Assembly: GCA_019358895.1 (NCBI GenBank)
Contig: JAHHIG010000022.1
Span: 1 to 64,000 of the forward strand
Source: Tildeniella nuda ZEHNDER 1965/U140
Lineage (GTDB): Bacteria > Cyanobacteriota > Cyanobacteriia > Leptolyngbyales > Leptolyngbyaceae
Direction: 5' to 3'
Length of the DNA: 64,000 nucleotides
The position numbers and the translations under genes are program-made. Positions 1-9,980 of the stretch are shown in pieces; the stretch's first letter is position 1; each line of letters starts with the position of its first letter. The notes beneath the pieces are model-generated. The model was given only the letters and a program-made list of their open reading frames with translations, did not search any database and was not told the origin of the DNA.

Positions 1-211
1 AGTGCTATTCTGGCTTTCAAACTATTCGATTCTCTAGGTTCGGACCGCCAAAGGTTCGTTCCGCTTGCGCTTCCCTGCTCCCTCGACCGCTTAGCCAATA
101 TAACGGGAAGCATGGGAAGGTGTCAAGGGGGTTGTTCGCTTTTTTTGGAAGAATGGCTGGAAGTGTCTCCTGGGTTGGATTTTACCTATCGAATCAGCTA
201 CGGTCAGTGCC

Positions 212-354
212 GATCGCCCACCCTCAAACGATCGCCCACCCTACAAACGATCGCCCCTTCAAACGATCGCCCACCCTCAAACGATCGCCCACCCTCAAAC
301 GATCGCCCACCCTCAAACGATCGCCCACCCTCAAACGATCGCTCTAGTCAAATA
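212..354. repeat. 18-bp tandem repeat rich in CGATCG
   Basis: About seven to eight tandem units of CGATCGCCCACCCTCAAA, with one 19-bp and one 16-bp variant near 230-264 and a degraded last unit. The unit contains the CGATCG core of the cyanobacterial HIP1 octamer. It lies downstream of the minus-strand gene at 392-826. Both ORFs that can be drawn through it (112-471 and 120-347, plus strand) are products of the repeat and are not believed. Confidence 0.9.
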
Positions 355-391
355 GTCCATCCAGACAATCACTCTGACATCGCCGACCCGT

Positions 392-826
392 TCAGCTCGG
401 CACCGCTTGGCTACCTCTGCCGTTGGCAGCTCCATTTGTTTCTGCTGAAGGAGCGATCGGAACTGTTTTAGCGGAGAAAGTAGCGGCGGATTGAGTTGAC
501 GAGCTTCTGTTTTTGCGAATGGAGCCGCCAGCTTTGCTGTATTGAGTGCTGGTTTTGCCGTAGCGAATTGCGATGCCGCTGAGCATATTGCCGGACATTT
601 CGGAGAGGGTGTTTTCGATCGCAGTCAGGTTCCGGCGGGACTCATCAATCCTGGAAACCAGAGTGTTATGGGCATCCATAGCAGCGCGAGTGGTATTGAT
701 CAGTTCGGAGTAAGCGGCGATGGTCAGTCCGTGTCCCAGATCGAGCGTCTCATCAATGGATTTGAGGTTTGCAAGACGGCGTTGAGCTTTGTCGAGGGCA
801 GCGGAGCCACGAGTTCTCAGAGTCAT
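392..826 (-). CDS. Conserved hypothetical protein, 144 aa
   Basis: Not assigned to a characterised family. The N-terminal two thirds look helical and charged (AALDKAQRRLANLKSI near residues 10-24, then alternating polar and hydrophobic residues to about residue 85), suggesting a helical bundle or coiled coil. The last 50 residues are low in complexity and rich in Ser, Ala, Thr and basic residues, which suggests a disordered tail. There is no signal peptide or membrane segment. The start is the only ATG near the 5' end, at 826. Small proteins of this appearance are common in filamentous cyanobacteria, but I cannot state a function. It stands alone: the 18-bp repeat lies downstream and an open gap precedes the CRISPR array. 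Confidence 0.6.
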   Translation of the reverse strand: MTLRTRGSAALDKAQRRLANLKSIDETLDLGHGLTIAAYSELINTTRAAMDAHNTLVSRIDESRRNLTAIENTLSEMSGNMLSGIAIRYGKTSTQYSKAGGSIRKNRSSSTQSAATFSAKTVPIAPSAETNGAANGRGSQAVPS

Positions 827-1445
827 GTATAGATACCCCTTATTTAGAAGGTTGGGTTGAAAACGTTGAATCTCTACGGTAGCTTCGAGATTATTTGTAT
901 GAAACCCGTGATTTTTCGGAGTTTTCCTTTTTTAAGGAAAGAAAGGAAGGTTTGTTTTCTGGTGCAAGATTGAGCGCATAAGGTGATTAAAACGTTCAGC
1001 TCTGATTGCTCGAATACCAAAGAGCAGGGGGCAGTGCTCTGGACGTTGAATTGTTGTTACTCCGGCATACATACGCCGTCTATCCCAACCCAGCAGTGGC
1101 AGCAGCCAAACACGGCATTAGCGTTGAGGGCGGGCGGATCGTGTTCTGGTTCGCGCCGATGGCACTCTAGAACCCACTCAAACCATCACCCGTGAAAAGT
1201 ACAACAGGTTGCTGACGGGGAATTGTTTGAAGGCTACGCCGAGCAACTGCCTGGAATGCCAAACATTAAACAAAGCGACCAAACGCTCTATCCAGGTCAG
1301 CCTTTTCCCAATCTTGCCCCGCCCAATGCAGTGAGAGGGTTGTGGTAACCGCCAGGGAGGTAAAAGAGAAGAAGGAAAAGAGAAGAAATTCAGAGTGCAA
1401 TTCTTCCTTCTGTCTTCTGTCTTCCCTCTTCTTTCTTAGCTCCTG
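827..1445. other. Gene-poor gap with possible decayed coding remnant
   Basis: No intact gene. Between about 1060 and 1350 the plus strand shows two coding-looking stretches in different frames: one reads AVYPNPAVAAAKHGISVEGG up to a TAG near 1170, the next reads QQVADGELFEGYAEQLPGMP up to a TAA near 1350. They may be pieces of one gene broken by frameshifts; the family is not recognised. From about 1355 to 1440 purine-rich AGAAG runs are followed by TCTTC runs, which could fold as an imperfect hairpin. This is the leader-distal flank of the CRISPR array. Confidence 0.3.
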
Positions 1446-3075
1446 GTTTCCAACTAATCCGATTTGGGTTAATCGGTAAAGTGAAGAAAAATTGATCCGT
1501 GATTCGGATTTGCGAAAGTTTCCAACTAATCCGATTTGGGTTAATCGGTAAAGAGAAGCGATCGCGCTTGCCACGGAAGACCGTTACAGCAGGTTTCCAA
1601 CTAATCCGATTTGGGTTAATCGGTAAAGCAACAGCCGCTGACGAAACAAGTGCAAAACGGATACGGGTTTCCAACTAATCCGATTTGGGTTAATCGGTAA
1701 AGGTTTACGTCAAAGCTACACTCACATTGCCTCAGGAAAAGGTTTCCAACTAATCCGATTTGGGTTAATCGGTAAAGGAAGCACTCACAGCCTACGCCCA
1801 AGGCGACATCAGCGGAGGTTTCCAACTAATCCGATTTGGGTTAATCGGTAAAGGCAAGCGAGGATTAATTTTTTCGTAACTGCTGTCGGACGTTTCCAAC
1901 TAATCCGATTTGGGTTAATCGGTAAAGGATCTGGCACAGCGGTAAAAGCCCCAATTTGTTTCATGCTGTTTCCAACTAATCCGATTTGGGTTAATCGGTA
2001 AAGGCGTCAGTTTAGTGCGTTGTTCTGGCACTTCCTTTTTGAATCGTTTCCAACTAATCCGATTTGGGTTAATCGGTAAAGTTCAGAAAGCGAAAGCGGC
2101 GATCGAGGCAGTACTTGAAAAGTTTCCAACTAATCCGATTTGGGTTAATCGGTAAAGTCGCTGAAGTGGAAGCTGCCATAATCTCTTTGAAAGAGAAGTT
2201 TCCAACTAATCCGATTTGGGTTAATCGGTAAAGAATGTAAAAATCAGTTTAAGCAATGTTTTATCTCAGAACGGAGTTTCCAACTAATCCGATTTGGGTT
2301 AATCGGTAAAGAAGCTCTCCGAAGCGCTGTATCGGACGATTCAAGACATCGTGTTTCCAACTAATCCGATTTGGGTTAATCGGTAAAGGATGTGTCTGCC
2401 GTCAAACAGTGGTTGAAAGAAAAGGGTTTCCAACTAATCCGATTTGGGTTAATCGGTAAAGTCGAAGCTCAAGGTTTCGTTGTTTTGTTTTTAGTTGTGT
2501 TTCCAACTAATCCGATTTGGGTTAATCGGTAAAGGCGCGAAATAATCAAGGAAGGATTATCACCTTTTGTGGTTTCCAACTAATCCGATTTGGGTTAATC
2601 GGTAAAGAGGAAACACCACTATCTATTGTGGTAACTCAATCTACTTCAAACGTTTCCAACTAATCCGATTTGGGTTAATCGGTAAAGATTCAGCTTCGGT
2701 GAGCAAGTGACGGCAACCACGTTGTGTTTCCAACTAATCCGATTTGGGTTAATCGGTAAAGGTGACGGGAGATCCCTACGTAAAATCGTTTACCGTCAGC
2801 GTCAACAGTGCGTTTCCAACTAATCCGATTTGGGTTAATCGGTAAAGTGCCTACCTCAAGCCCAAAGTGAAAGAGTACAGGTTTAACAGTTTCCAACTAA
2901 TCCGATTTGGGTTAATCGGTAAAGAGATCTGGGCTCAACCAATGCTGGAGCCAGTGGCACAAAGGTTTCCAACTAATCCGATTTGGGTTAATCGGTAAAG
3001 CAACGAACCAGCAGCAGTTTTTGCAAGGACTTGTCCCGTGTTTCCAACTAATCCGATTTGGGTTAATCGGTAAAG
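1446..3075 (-). CRISPR. CRISPR array, 22 repeats and 21 spacers
   Basis: The 36-bp repeat begins GTTTCCAACTAATCCG and ends GGTTAATCGGTAAAG on the plus strand, and all 22 copies appear identical. Spacers are 36-44 bp except one of 50 bp (2762-2811). Read on the minus strand the repeat starts CTTTACC, contains the stem CCGATT/AATCGG, and ends TTGGAAAC, the usual form of a type III or I-D crRNA 5' tag. I therefore assign transcription to the minus strand, leader side at 3076. cas2 is 250 bp upstream on the same strand and a Cmr effector operon follows, so this is a type III-B array. Repeat starts: 1446, 1518, 1593, 1667, 1742, 1818, 1892, 1968, 2046, 2122, 2198, 2276, 2353, 2426, 2499, 2572, 2652, 2726, 2812, 2889, 2965, 3040. 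Confidence 0.98.
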
Positions 3076-3324
3076 GCACCCTTCTGAAGCCCGCGCCTAG
3101 AAGCAGTTCCAGACGATAAAACTCCATAGGGGTAATTTGGCACAGTTCGCGCCTGCCTTTACGTTAGCACGTCACCGATTTTAGGGCTAGAAACGCCCTC
3201 CCTGTGTGGCATCCACAGAGGGCAACGAATCAATGCGGGTTGTGGCGATCTGCCGACCTGTGGAGCAATGCTGAGTTTCTGTTAGGGAAAAAGAGAAAAC
3301 ACAGAACACCAATAATATTTCCAT
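3076..3324 (-). promoter_or_regulatory. Probable CRISPR leader, between array and cas2
   Basis: This 249-bp gap joins the last (3040) repeat to the 3' end of cas2. By repeat orientation it should hold the leader and the promoter of the pre-crRNA. It includes an AT-rich stretch next to cas2 (about 3285-3324) and a strong hairpin (3195-3223, separate entry). The promoter itself cannot be located with confidence. Confidence 0.6.
3195..3223 (-). terminator. Hairpin in the leader region, possible cas2 terminator
   Basis: GCCCT (3195-3199) pairs with AGGGC (3219-3223), and CTGTG (3202-3206) pairs with CACAG (3214-3218), with a two-base bulge and a 7-base loop. There is no clear U-tract, so it may be a terminator for cas2 or a structural element of the leader. 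Confidence 0.4.
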
Positions 3325-3600
3325 TTAAATGATGTAGGCATTCGGCGGTGGTTCTGGAAGCGAACTACCGATCGTTAACACTCTCGAAACAGCCTCTTGA
3401 GAAAGCCAGTAAAAGCGAACATTATCTTCTGCTGGCTTCACCCGTTTTTTCACCGTTTGATGCAGTTTACGCATCTCCTCCAGGCTAATAAAACACTCGA
3501 AGACAGAATATTGCACTCGCCGACCATAGCCTTCCAGAAAATTTGCTAACTTTAGTCGTCGTTTGTCATCAGGAATATCGTAGACGATGAGTACCAGCAT
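3325..3600 (-). CDS. cas2: CRISPR-associated endonuclease Cas2
   Basis: Cas2 forms the spacer-integration complex with Cas1. The 91-residue length is normal. The N-terminal beta strand LVLIVYDIPDD carries the conserved Asp at residue 8, followed by KRRLKLANFLEGYGRRVQYS and VFEC, the family hallmark. It lies on the minus strand between the RT-Cas1 remnant (downstream on the plus coordinate) and the array, as expected of an rt-cas1-cas2-leader-array unit. The gene looks intact, but its partner Cas1 is broken in this window, so new spacers cannot be acquired from this locus unless another cas1 exists in the genome. Confidence 0.96.
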   Translation of the reverse strand: MLVLIVYDIPDDKRRLKLANFLEGYGRRVQYSVFECFISLEEMRKLHQTVKKRVKPAEDNVRFYWLSQEAVSRVLTIGSSLPEPPPNAYII

Positions 3601-3670
3601 GGGAGTGGGGAGTGGGGAGTGGGGAATGGGGAGTAGGGAGATGGGGAGATGGGGAGATGGGGAGGTGGGA
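3601..3670. repeat. Heptamer/octamer tandem repeat (GGGGAGT, ATGGGGAG)
   Basis: Purine-rich tandem units directly upstream of cas2 and before the four-helix-bundle gene. An upstream ATG at 3612 falls inside it and would give a glycine/tryptophan-rich artefact N-terminus, so it was not used as a start. Confidence 0.85.
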
Positions 3671-3719
3671 TGGGTATTCTATTGAGGAGAAAGAGATTGA
3701 GAGATCAGTGGAGAGGCGG

Positions 3720-4112
3720 ATGGAGAGAGGTTTTGTTAGGAGTCATCGGGATTTGGAGGTCTACGAGCTTGCGTTTGAGGCGGCGATGAGAATTTTTGAG
3801 CTATCGAAAAAATTTCCGGTTGAGGAACGGTATTCGCTTAGCGATCAGATGAGGCGCTCTTCCCGTTCAGTTTGTGCCAATCTGGGTGAGGCATGGCGTA
3901 AACGTCGCTATGAGGCAGCCTTTATAGCAAAACTGAGCGACTCTGAGGCAGAAGCCACTGAAACCCAAGTTTGGCTGGAATTCGCCGTCAAATGTGGCTA
4001 TTTGACTCCAGAAACTGGACAAGAACTTTTCCGCCGCTATGATCAAATTCTCGGCAAACTTGTCAACCTGATCAACAACTCCAACAAATGGTGCCTCTCC
4101 CCCAAAAAATAA
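3720..4112 (+). CDS. Four-helix-bundle protein (S23/IVP family)
   Basis: 130 residues from the ATG at 3720. The motifs FVRSHRDLEVYELAFE, FPVEERYSLSDQMRRSSRS, VCANLGEAW and the Glu/Lys-rich helices that follow are typical of the 23S rRNA intervening-sequence/four-helix-bundle family, which is structurally related to the Avd accessory protein of diversity-generating retroelements. The molecular role of stand-alone members is not established; nucleic-acid binding through a basic pentameric surface is proposed for relatives. The longer ORF from 3612 reads through a tandem repeat and is rejected. The gene sits on the opposite strand between cas2 and the cas1 remnant, flanked on both sides by repeat tracts, which suggests later insertion. 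Confidence 0.85.
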   Translation: MERGFVRSHRDLEVYELAFEAAMRIFELSKKFPVEERYSLSDQMRRSSRSVCANLGEAWRKRRYEAAFIAKLSDSEAEATETQVWLEFAVKCGYLTPETGQELFRRYDQILGKLVNLINNSNKWCLSPKK

Positions 4113-4114
4113 CT

Positions 4115-4201
4115 TACACCCCGTCTCTCTTAACCCCCTTATCTCCGGTACTCCCCACCTCCCTAGCTCCTTACACCCCATCCCCCTCTCTCCCCATCCC
4201 C
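4115..4201. repeat. Pyrimidine-rich degenerate repeat tract
   Basis: CCCC/CTCC-rich sequence between two convergent reading frames, of the same base composition class (opposite strand) as the tract at 3601-3670. No gene is seen in it. Confidence 0.6.
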
Positions 4202-4815
4202 TTAAATCACCCGCTCAAACGTTTCATAGGGGACATTACCCAACACCGCTTTGGTATAGCGCTGAATCTGGAGCTGAATTGCGCGACGATACGACACCTG
4301 CTCCTTCACATCGGGATGGGCGAGTTTCAGTGAGATGCGCTCTTCAAATTGCTTCAAAAACAAGCGTCTGGCAGGTTCAGCCAGATACACTCCCCCCGTT
4401 TCTGTGGGCCAAGTGAAATCGGTTGGGCGGAGCATCTTCTGGTTCACCAGCTTCATCACCAGGGTGTCTACAATGGGCGATCGAAACTCCTCCATCAAAT
4501 CAAACGCCAGATACGCTTTGGGTCGTTCTGCTCCATGCAGATTGCCCAAATAGGGATTGAGACCCTCCGCCAGCGACAAACTCAGTACTGCACAATGTCA
4601 GCATCGAGTACCCAGTCATAGCCGCGATCGCGCCATAACCCAACTTGCCGCACTGCCATCAGATGCGATCGACCGGGACGATAGGCAAAACTACACACCT
4701 CAAACTTGGGTTCCAACAGTGGATGCAGGACTTGCAGTAGCGCCTGTTGCACGATCTTCATTCTTCCAGTGCAGAATGAAATGAACCTGTCTTCCGAACT
4801 AAGTCCATCAACCAT
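4202..4815 (-). pseudogene. Reverse transcriptase-Cas1 fusion gene, internally deleted
   Basis: Two pieces read leftwards. The 5' piece (4815-4582) is the front of a group II-like reverse transcriptase: VDGLS, then GRMKIVQQALLQVL, SFAYRPGRS and the palm strand LDADIVQY, ending at a TGA. The 3' piece (about 4591-4202, another frame) is the C-terminal part of Cas1: LNPYLGNLHGAERP and LAFDLMEEFRSPIVD, keeping the catalytic His and Asp. Everything between is gone: the RT YADD motif, the rest of the RT, and the Cas1 N-terminal half with its catalytic Glu. A second smaller deletion is likely near 4770, where some 40-50 residues usually separate VDG from the IVQQAL motif. RT-Cas1 fusions acquire spacers from RNA or DNA in type III systems; this copy cannot work. 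Confidence 0.88.
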
Positions 4816-5581
4816 GACTTACTTTCATCTATTCTTTTGGCGACAAATACTGCCCTTCCTGATTGCCCAAACTCCTTCTCCCACAGTCAAACCCAGTCCC
4901 GCCCTTGATGTAACGTTACTGCAAGCACAATTAGAGTTTTTCAAGGATGCGAACTCCCGGTTGGCTGGCAGTTTTCAGTCGTTTACCACAACCGTTAATC
5001 TGGTGCTGGTGTTTCTCACCACTGTGCTTGGCATTTTGGGAGCGATCGCCTTTTTCCTCTACGGCAAAACGCTTAAAGAAGCCAAAGAAACAATCGAAAC
5101 CCAGGTGCGACAGGAAGTTGAACGGTCGATTTCCAGAACATTGAAGCGACGGGTGGATAATTTGGAGCGCGTGTTAACCCGAGAAGATATTGTGAGTCTG
5201 GTAGAAGTTGACTACCTCCTGCCAACGGCTCAAGAAATTCAACTGCCATTAGAATTTACTCTTCTGCGCGATCGCGGTTTTCTCATTCGTCCTCGCTTTG
5301 GGTTAAACAACTACCGCCCTCAAACCGATGTCACCGTTTTGGATCTGGTCAACTGCAATTCTTCCCCCGAAGACATCAAAAAGACCCTGACCCAGATCAA
5401 AGATCGGCTTTTCGATCGCTCTGTCCTCGTTATTTATGTGATCGGTCATTATCCAGAGGTCAACGAATTGGGGCAGAAAACCCGTTACTCCACCCCGGCT
5501 AACTTTACGCTCCGGCTGATTGGGACGGTTGTCGATGCAGCCTATGTCGCTCATACCTTACGCGATCGAACGGAAATCTAA
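4814..5581 (+). CDS. Membrane protein of unknown function, first gene of the Cmr operon
   Basis: 255 residues from the ATG at 4814; a longer ORF from 4706 reads through the RT remnant antisense and is not preferred. Residues 4-18 are hydrophobic (signal peptide or first TM), and 61-84 form a clear membrane helix (LVLVFLTTVLGILGAIAF). Residues 86-125 are charged and helical, probably a coiled coil. The C-terminal domain (about 140-255) shows an alternating pattern: strand VTVLDLVN (173-180), helix 184-200, strand SVLVIYVIG (203-211), then a further strand and helix, compatible with a small Rossmann-like fold. I do not recognise the family. It is 119 bp before cmr2 on the same strand, so it may be an ancillary effector or sensor of the type III complex; this is inference from position. 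Confidence 0.75.
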   Translation: MTYFHLFFWRQILPFLIAQTPSPTVKPSPALDVTLLQAQLEFFKDANSRLAGSFQSFTTTVNLVLVFLTTVLGILGAIAFFLYGKTLKEAKETIETQVRQEVERSISRTLKRRVDNLERVLTREDIVSLVEVDYLLPTAQEIQLPLEFTLLRDRGFLIRPRFGLNNYRPQTDVTVLDLVNCNSSPEDIKKTLTQIKDRLFDRSVLVIYVIGHYPEVNELGQKTRYSTPANFTLRLIGTVVDAAYVAHTLRDRTEI

Positions 5582-5700
5582 ATTTGAATAGAGTAAAGTC
5601 AAAGGCTTCCTCAGATTCAGTGTTATAACGGCGAACAACCCATTTGGGCTTGGCTCATCCAGGTAGTGGCATTACCATCCAAGTTCCAACTTCCGACTTG

Positions 5701-8645
<2,945 letters not shown>

Positions 8646-8684
8646 CTCTCCCATCTTCTACGAACTACAAAGTCTCAAAGAATC

Positions 8685-9572
8685 ATGTATCACAAAGCCT
8701 ACGGCATTATTGAAACTCTAGCTCCACTGCATGTGGGAGCCAGCGCTGGTGAGGAGACAGGCAACCTGAATCTCATCTTTCGCGATCAGTTCACCCAGAC
8801 TGGCATTATCCCCGGTAGCTCCATTCGAGGACGCTTTCGAGCCGATATGCGGGTTGTTGACAGCGCACTATCGAATGACTGTTACGGGCATGAAGCCATT
8901 TCAGGAAAAACAGACAGCACCACGGAAGCCTTGATTAAATTTGAATATGCTTCGTTGGTCTGGCTCCCAGTCTTTTGCCCTGGTCAGCCAGTCGTCTGGA
9001 TTACCTGCCCTCGACTACTGCGGCGCTATCGGCAGATTGCCCAAATACCCCCAGAAATTAGAATTCCTAATCCCTACAACGTTCAGTTGCAGAAACCGCG
9101 CAGAGTCCTCTTTTTCAACTTAGGTTTTCTGAAAAACTTAAAAGCTGTCACGGACTTGGCAGAGAATTGGGTGCCTAAAGGACTCAGTGCTCCACCCGAC
9201 AACCTGGTTGTCGTAGACGATAAAGACATTGGCATCATCCATGAAATGTCTCTCTACCGCCAAACGCGGGTAAAACTGGCTGATGACGAGAAAAAAGTGG
9301 ATGACAAAGCATTTTTTAATGTCGAAGCTCTGCCCGAAGGCAGCATTTTAGTGTTTCCAATTGCTGTGAAAGAAAAGCAGGCGAAGCATGAAGACTGGCT
9401 CACCGCCCTAGAGTTTACTGAGTGGCAGGCGATCACAGATGGACAGCAGCAAGCTGTACAGAAAAGTCTAGGAAAAGAACTGTATTTCGGTGGCTTGGAA
9501 TCGATCGGCTTTGGTCGGTGCAATGTGACCTTGGCAGGAAAATACTTTAGCGTCGGAGCAACAGACGAATGA
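8685..9572 (+). CDS. cmr4: Cmr4, Cas7-type backbone subunit
   Basis: 295 residues. APLHVGASAGEE (13-24) and TGIIPGSSIRGRFRAD (38-53) are the RAMP signatures of Cmr4, and LYFGGLESIGFGRCNV near the C-terminus is the glycine-rich loop. Cmr4 forms the helical filament along the crRNA and normally cuts target RNA at 6-nt intervals with an Asp in a G-x-x-D loop just before the IPGSS segment. Here the corresponding loop reads TGNLNLIFRD, with Asn29 where the Asp is expected; Asp34 lies nearby but aligns with the non-catalytic position of the IRD/QRE motif. The alignment is by eye. The gene overlaps cmr5 by 4 bp. Confidence 0.94.
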   Translation: MYHKAYGIIETLAPLHVGASAGEETGNLNLIFRDQFTQTGIIPGSSIRGRFRADMRVVDSALSNDCYGHEAISGKTDSTTEALIKFEYASLVWLPVFCPGQPVVWITCPRLLRRYRQIAQIPPEIRIPNPYNVQLQKPRRVLFFNLGFLKNLKAVTDLAENWVPKGLSAPPDNLVVVDDKDIGIIHEMSLYRQTRVKLADDEKKVDDKAFFNVEALPEGSILVFPIAVKEKQAKHEDWLTALEFTEWQAITDGQQQAVQKSLGKELYFGGLESIGFGRCNVTLAGKYFSVGATDE

Positions 9573-9931
9573 CCTGGCAATCCTATGAATTAGATCTACG
9601 TGCACGGAGACTGGTTAAAGATCAAGGTGAACAATCAATCAAAGAATCCTACAAGATGCGAGAAGCCGTTGCTTATGGACTAGAGCGGTTTTGGGGTGAA
9701 CACTTACGTCTCGAAGAGAAAGAACCAGAAAAGTCAGCTTACTGGAAAGCAACCTGGGACGGGTTGGTCGATATCCTCAGTGAGACTGAGATTCACTTGC
9801 CAAAGCATCAAAACGTTAATGCAATGGCGGATGAATTGTGGAAATTGAACCGCGATGATCAACAAGTTGCTCTAGCTGTGCTGACTCAATTTTGCAATTC
9901 TCTCGTTTGGTGGACCCAGCGTTACAAATAG
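9569..9931 (+). CDS. cmr5: Cmr5, small (Cas11) subunit
   Basis: 120 residues, all-helical composition, usual for Cmr5. Family-like features are ELDLRARRLVKD near the start, the central YKMREAVAYGLERF, and the C-terminal ALAVLTQFCNSLVWWTQRYK. Small subunits line the inner face of the Cmr complex and contact the target RNA. The ATG overlaps the end of cmr4 (ATGA-type, 4 bp), which supports this start and translational coupling. The next gene begins 49 bp downstream. Confidence 0.9.
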   Translation: MTWQSYELDLRARRLVKDQGEQSIKESYKMREAVAYGLERFWGEHLRLEEKEPEKSAYWKATWDGLVDILSETEIHLPKHQNVNAMADELWKLNRDDQQVALAVLTQFCNSLVWWTQRYK

Positions 9932-9980
9932 TCTTCGTAGCCCAGCTTGGTTCTGTGACAGCTAACCTTTGTAAAACAGT

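Noticed and set aside
1266-3127. Minus-strand ORFs across the CRISPR array
   Set aside because: They are translations of the repeats and spacers.
3601-4815. Diversity-generating retroelement (RT plus Avd-like protein)
   Set aside because: The RT piece is fused to Cas1 and lies in a CRISPR locus; no template/variable repeat pair was seen.
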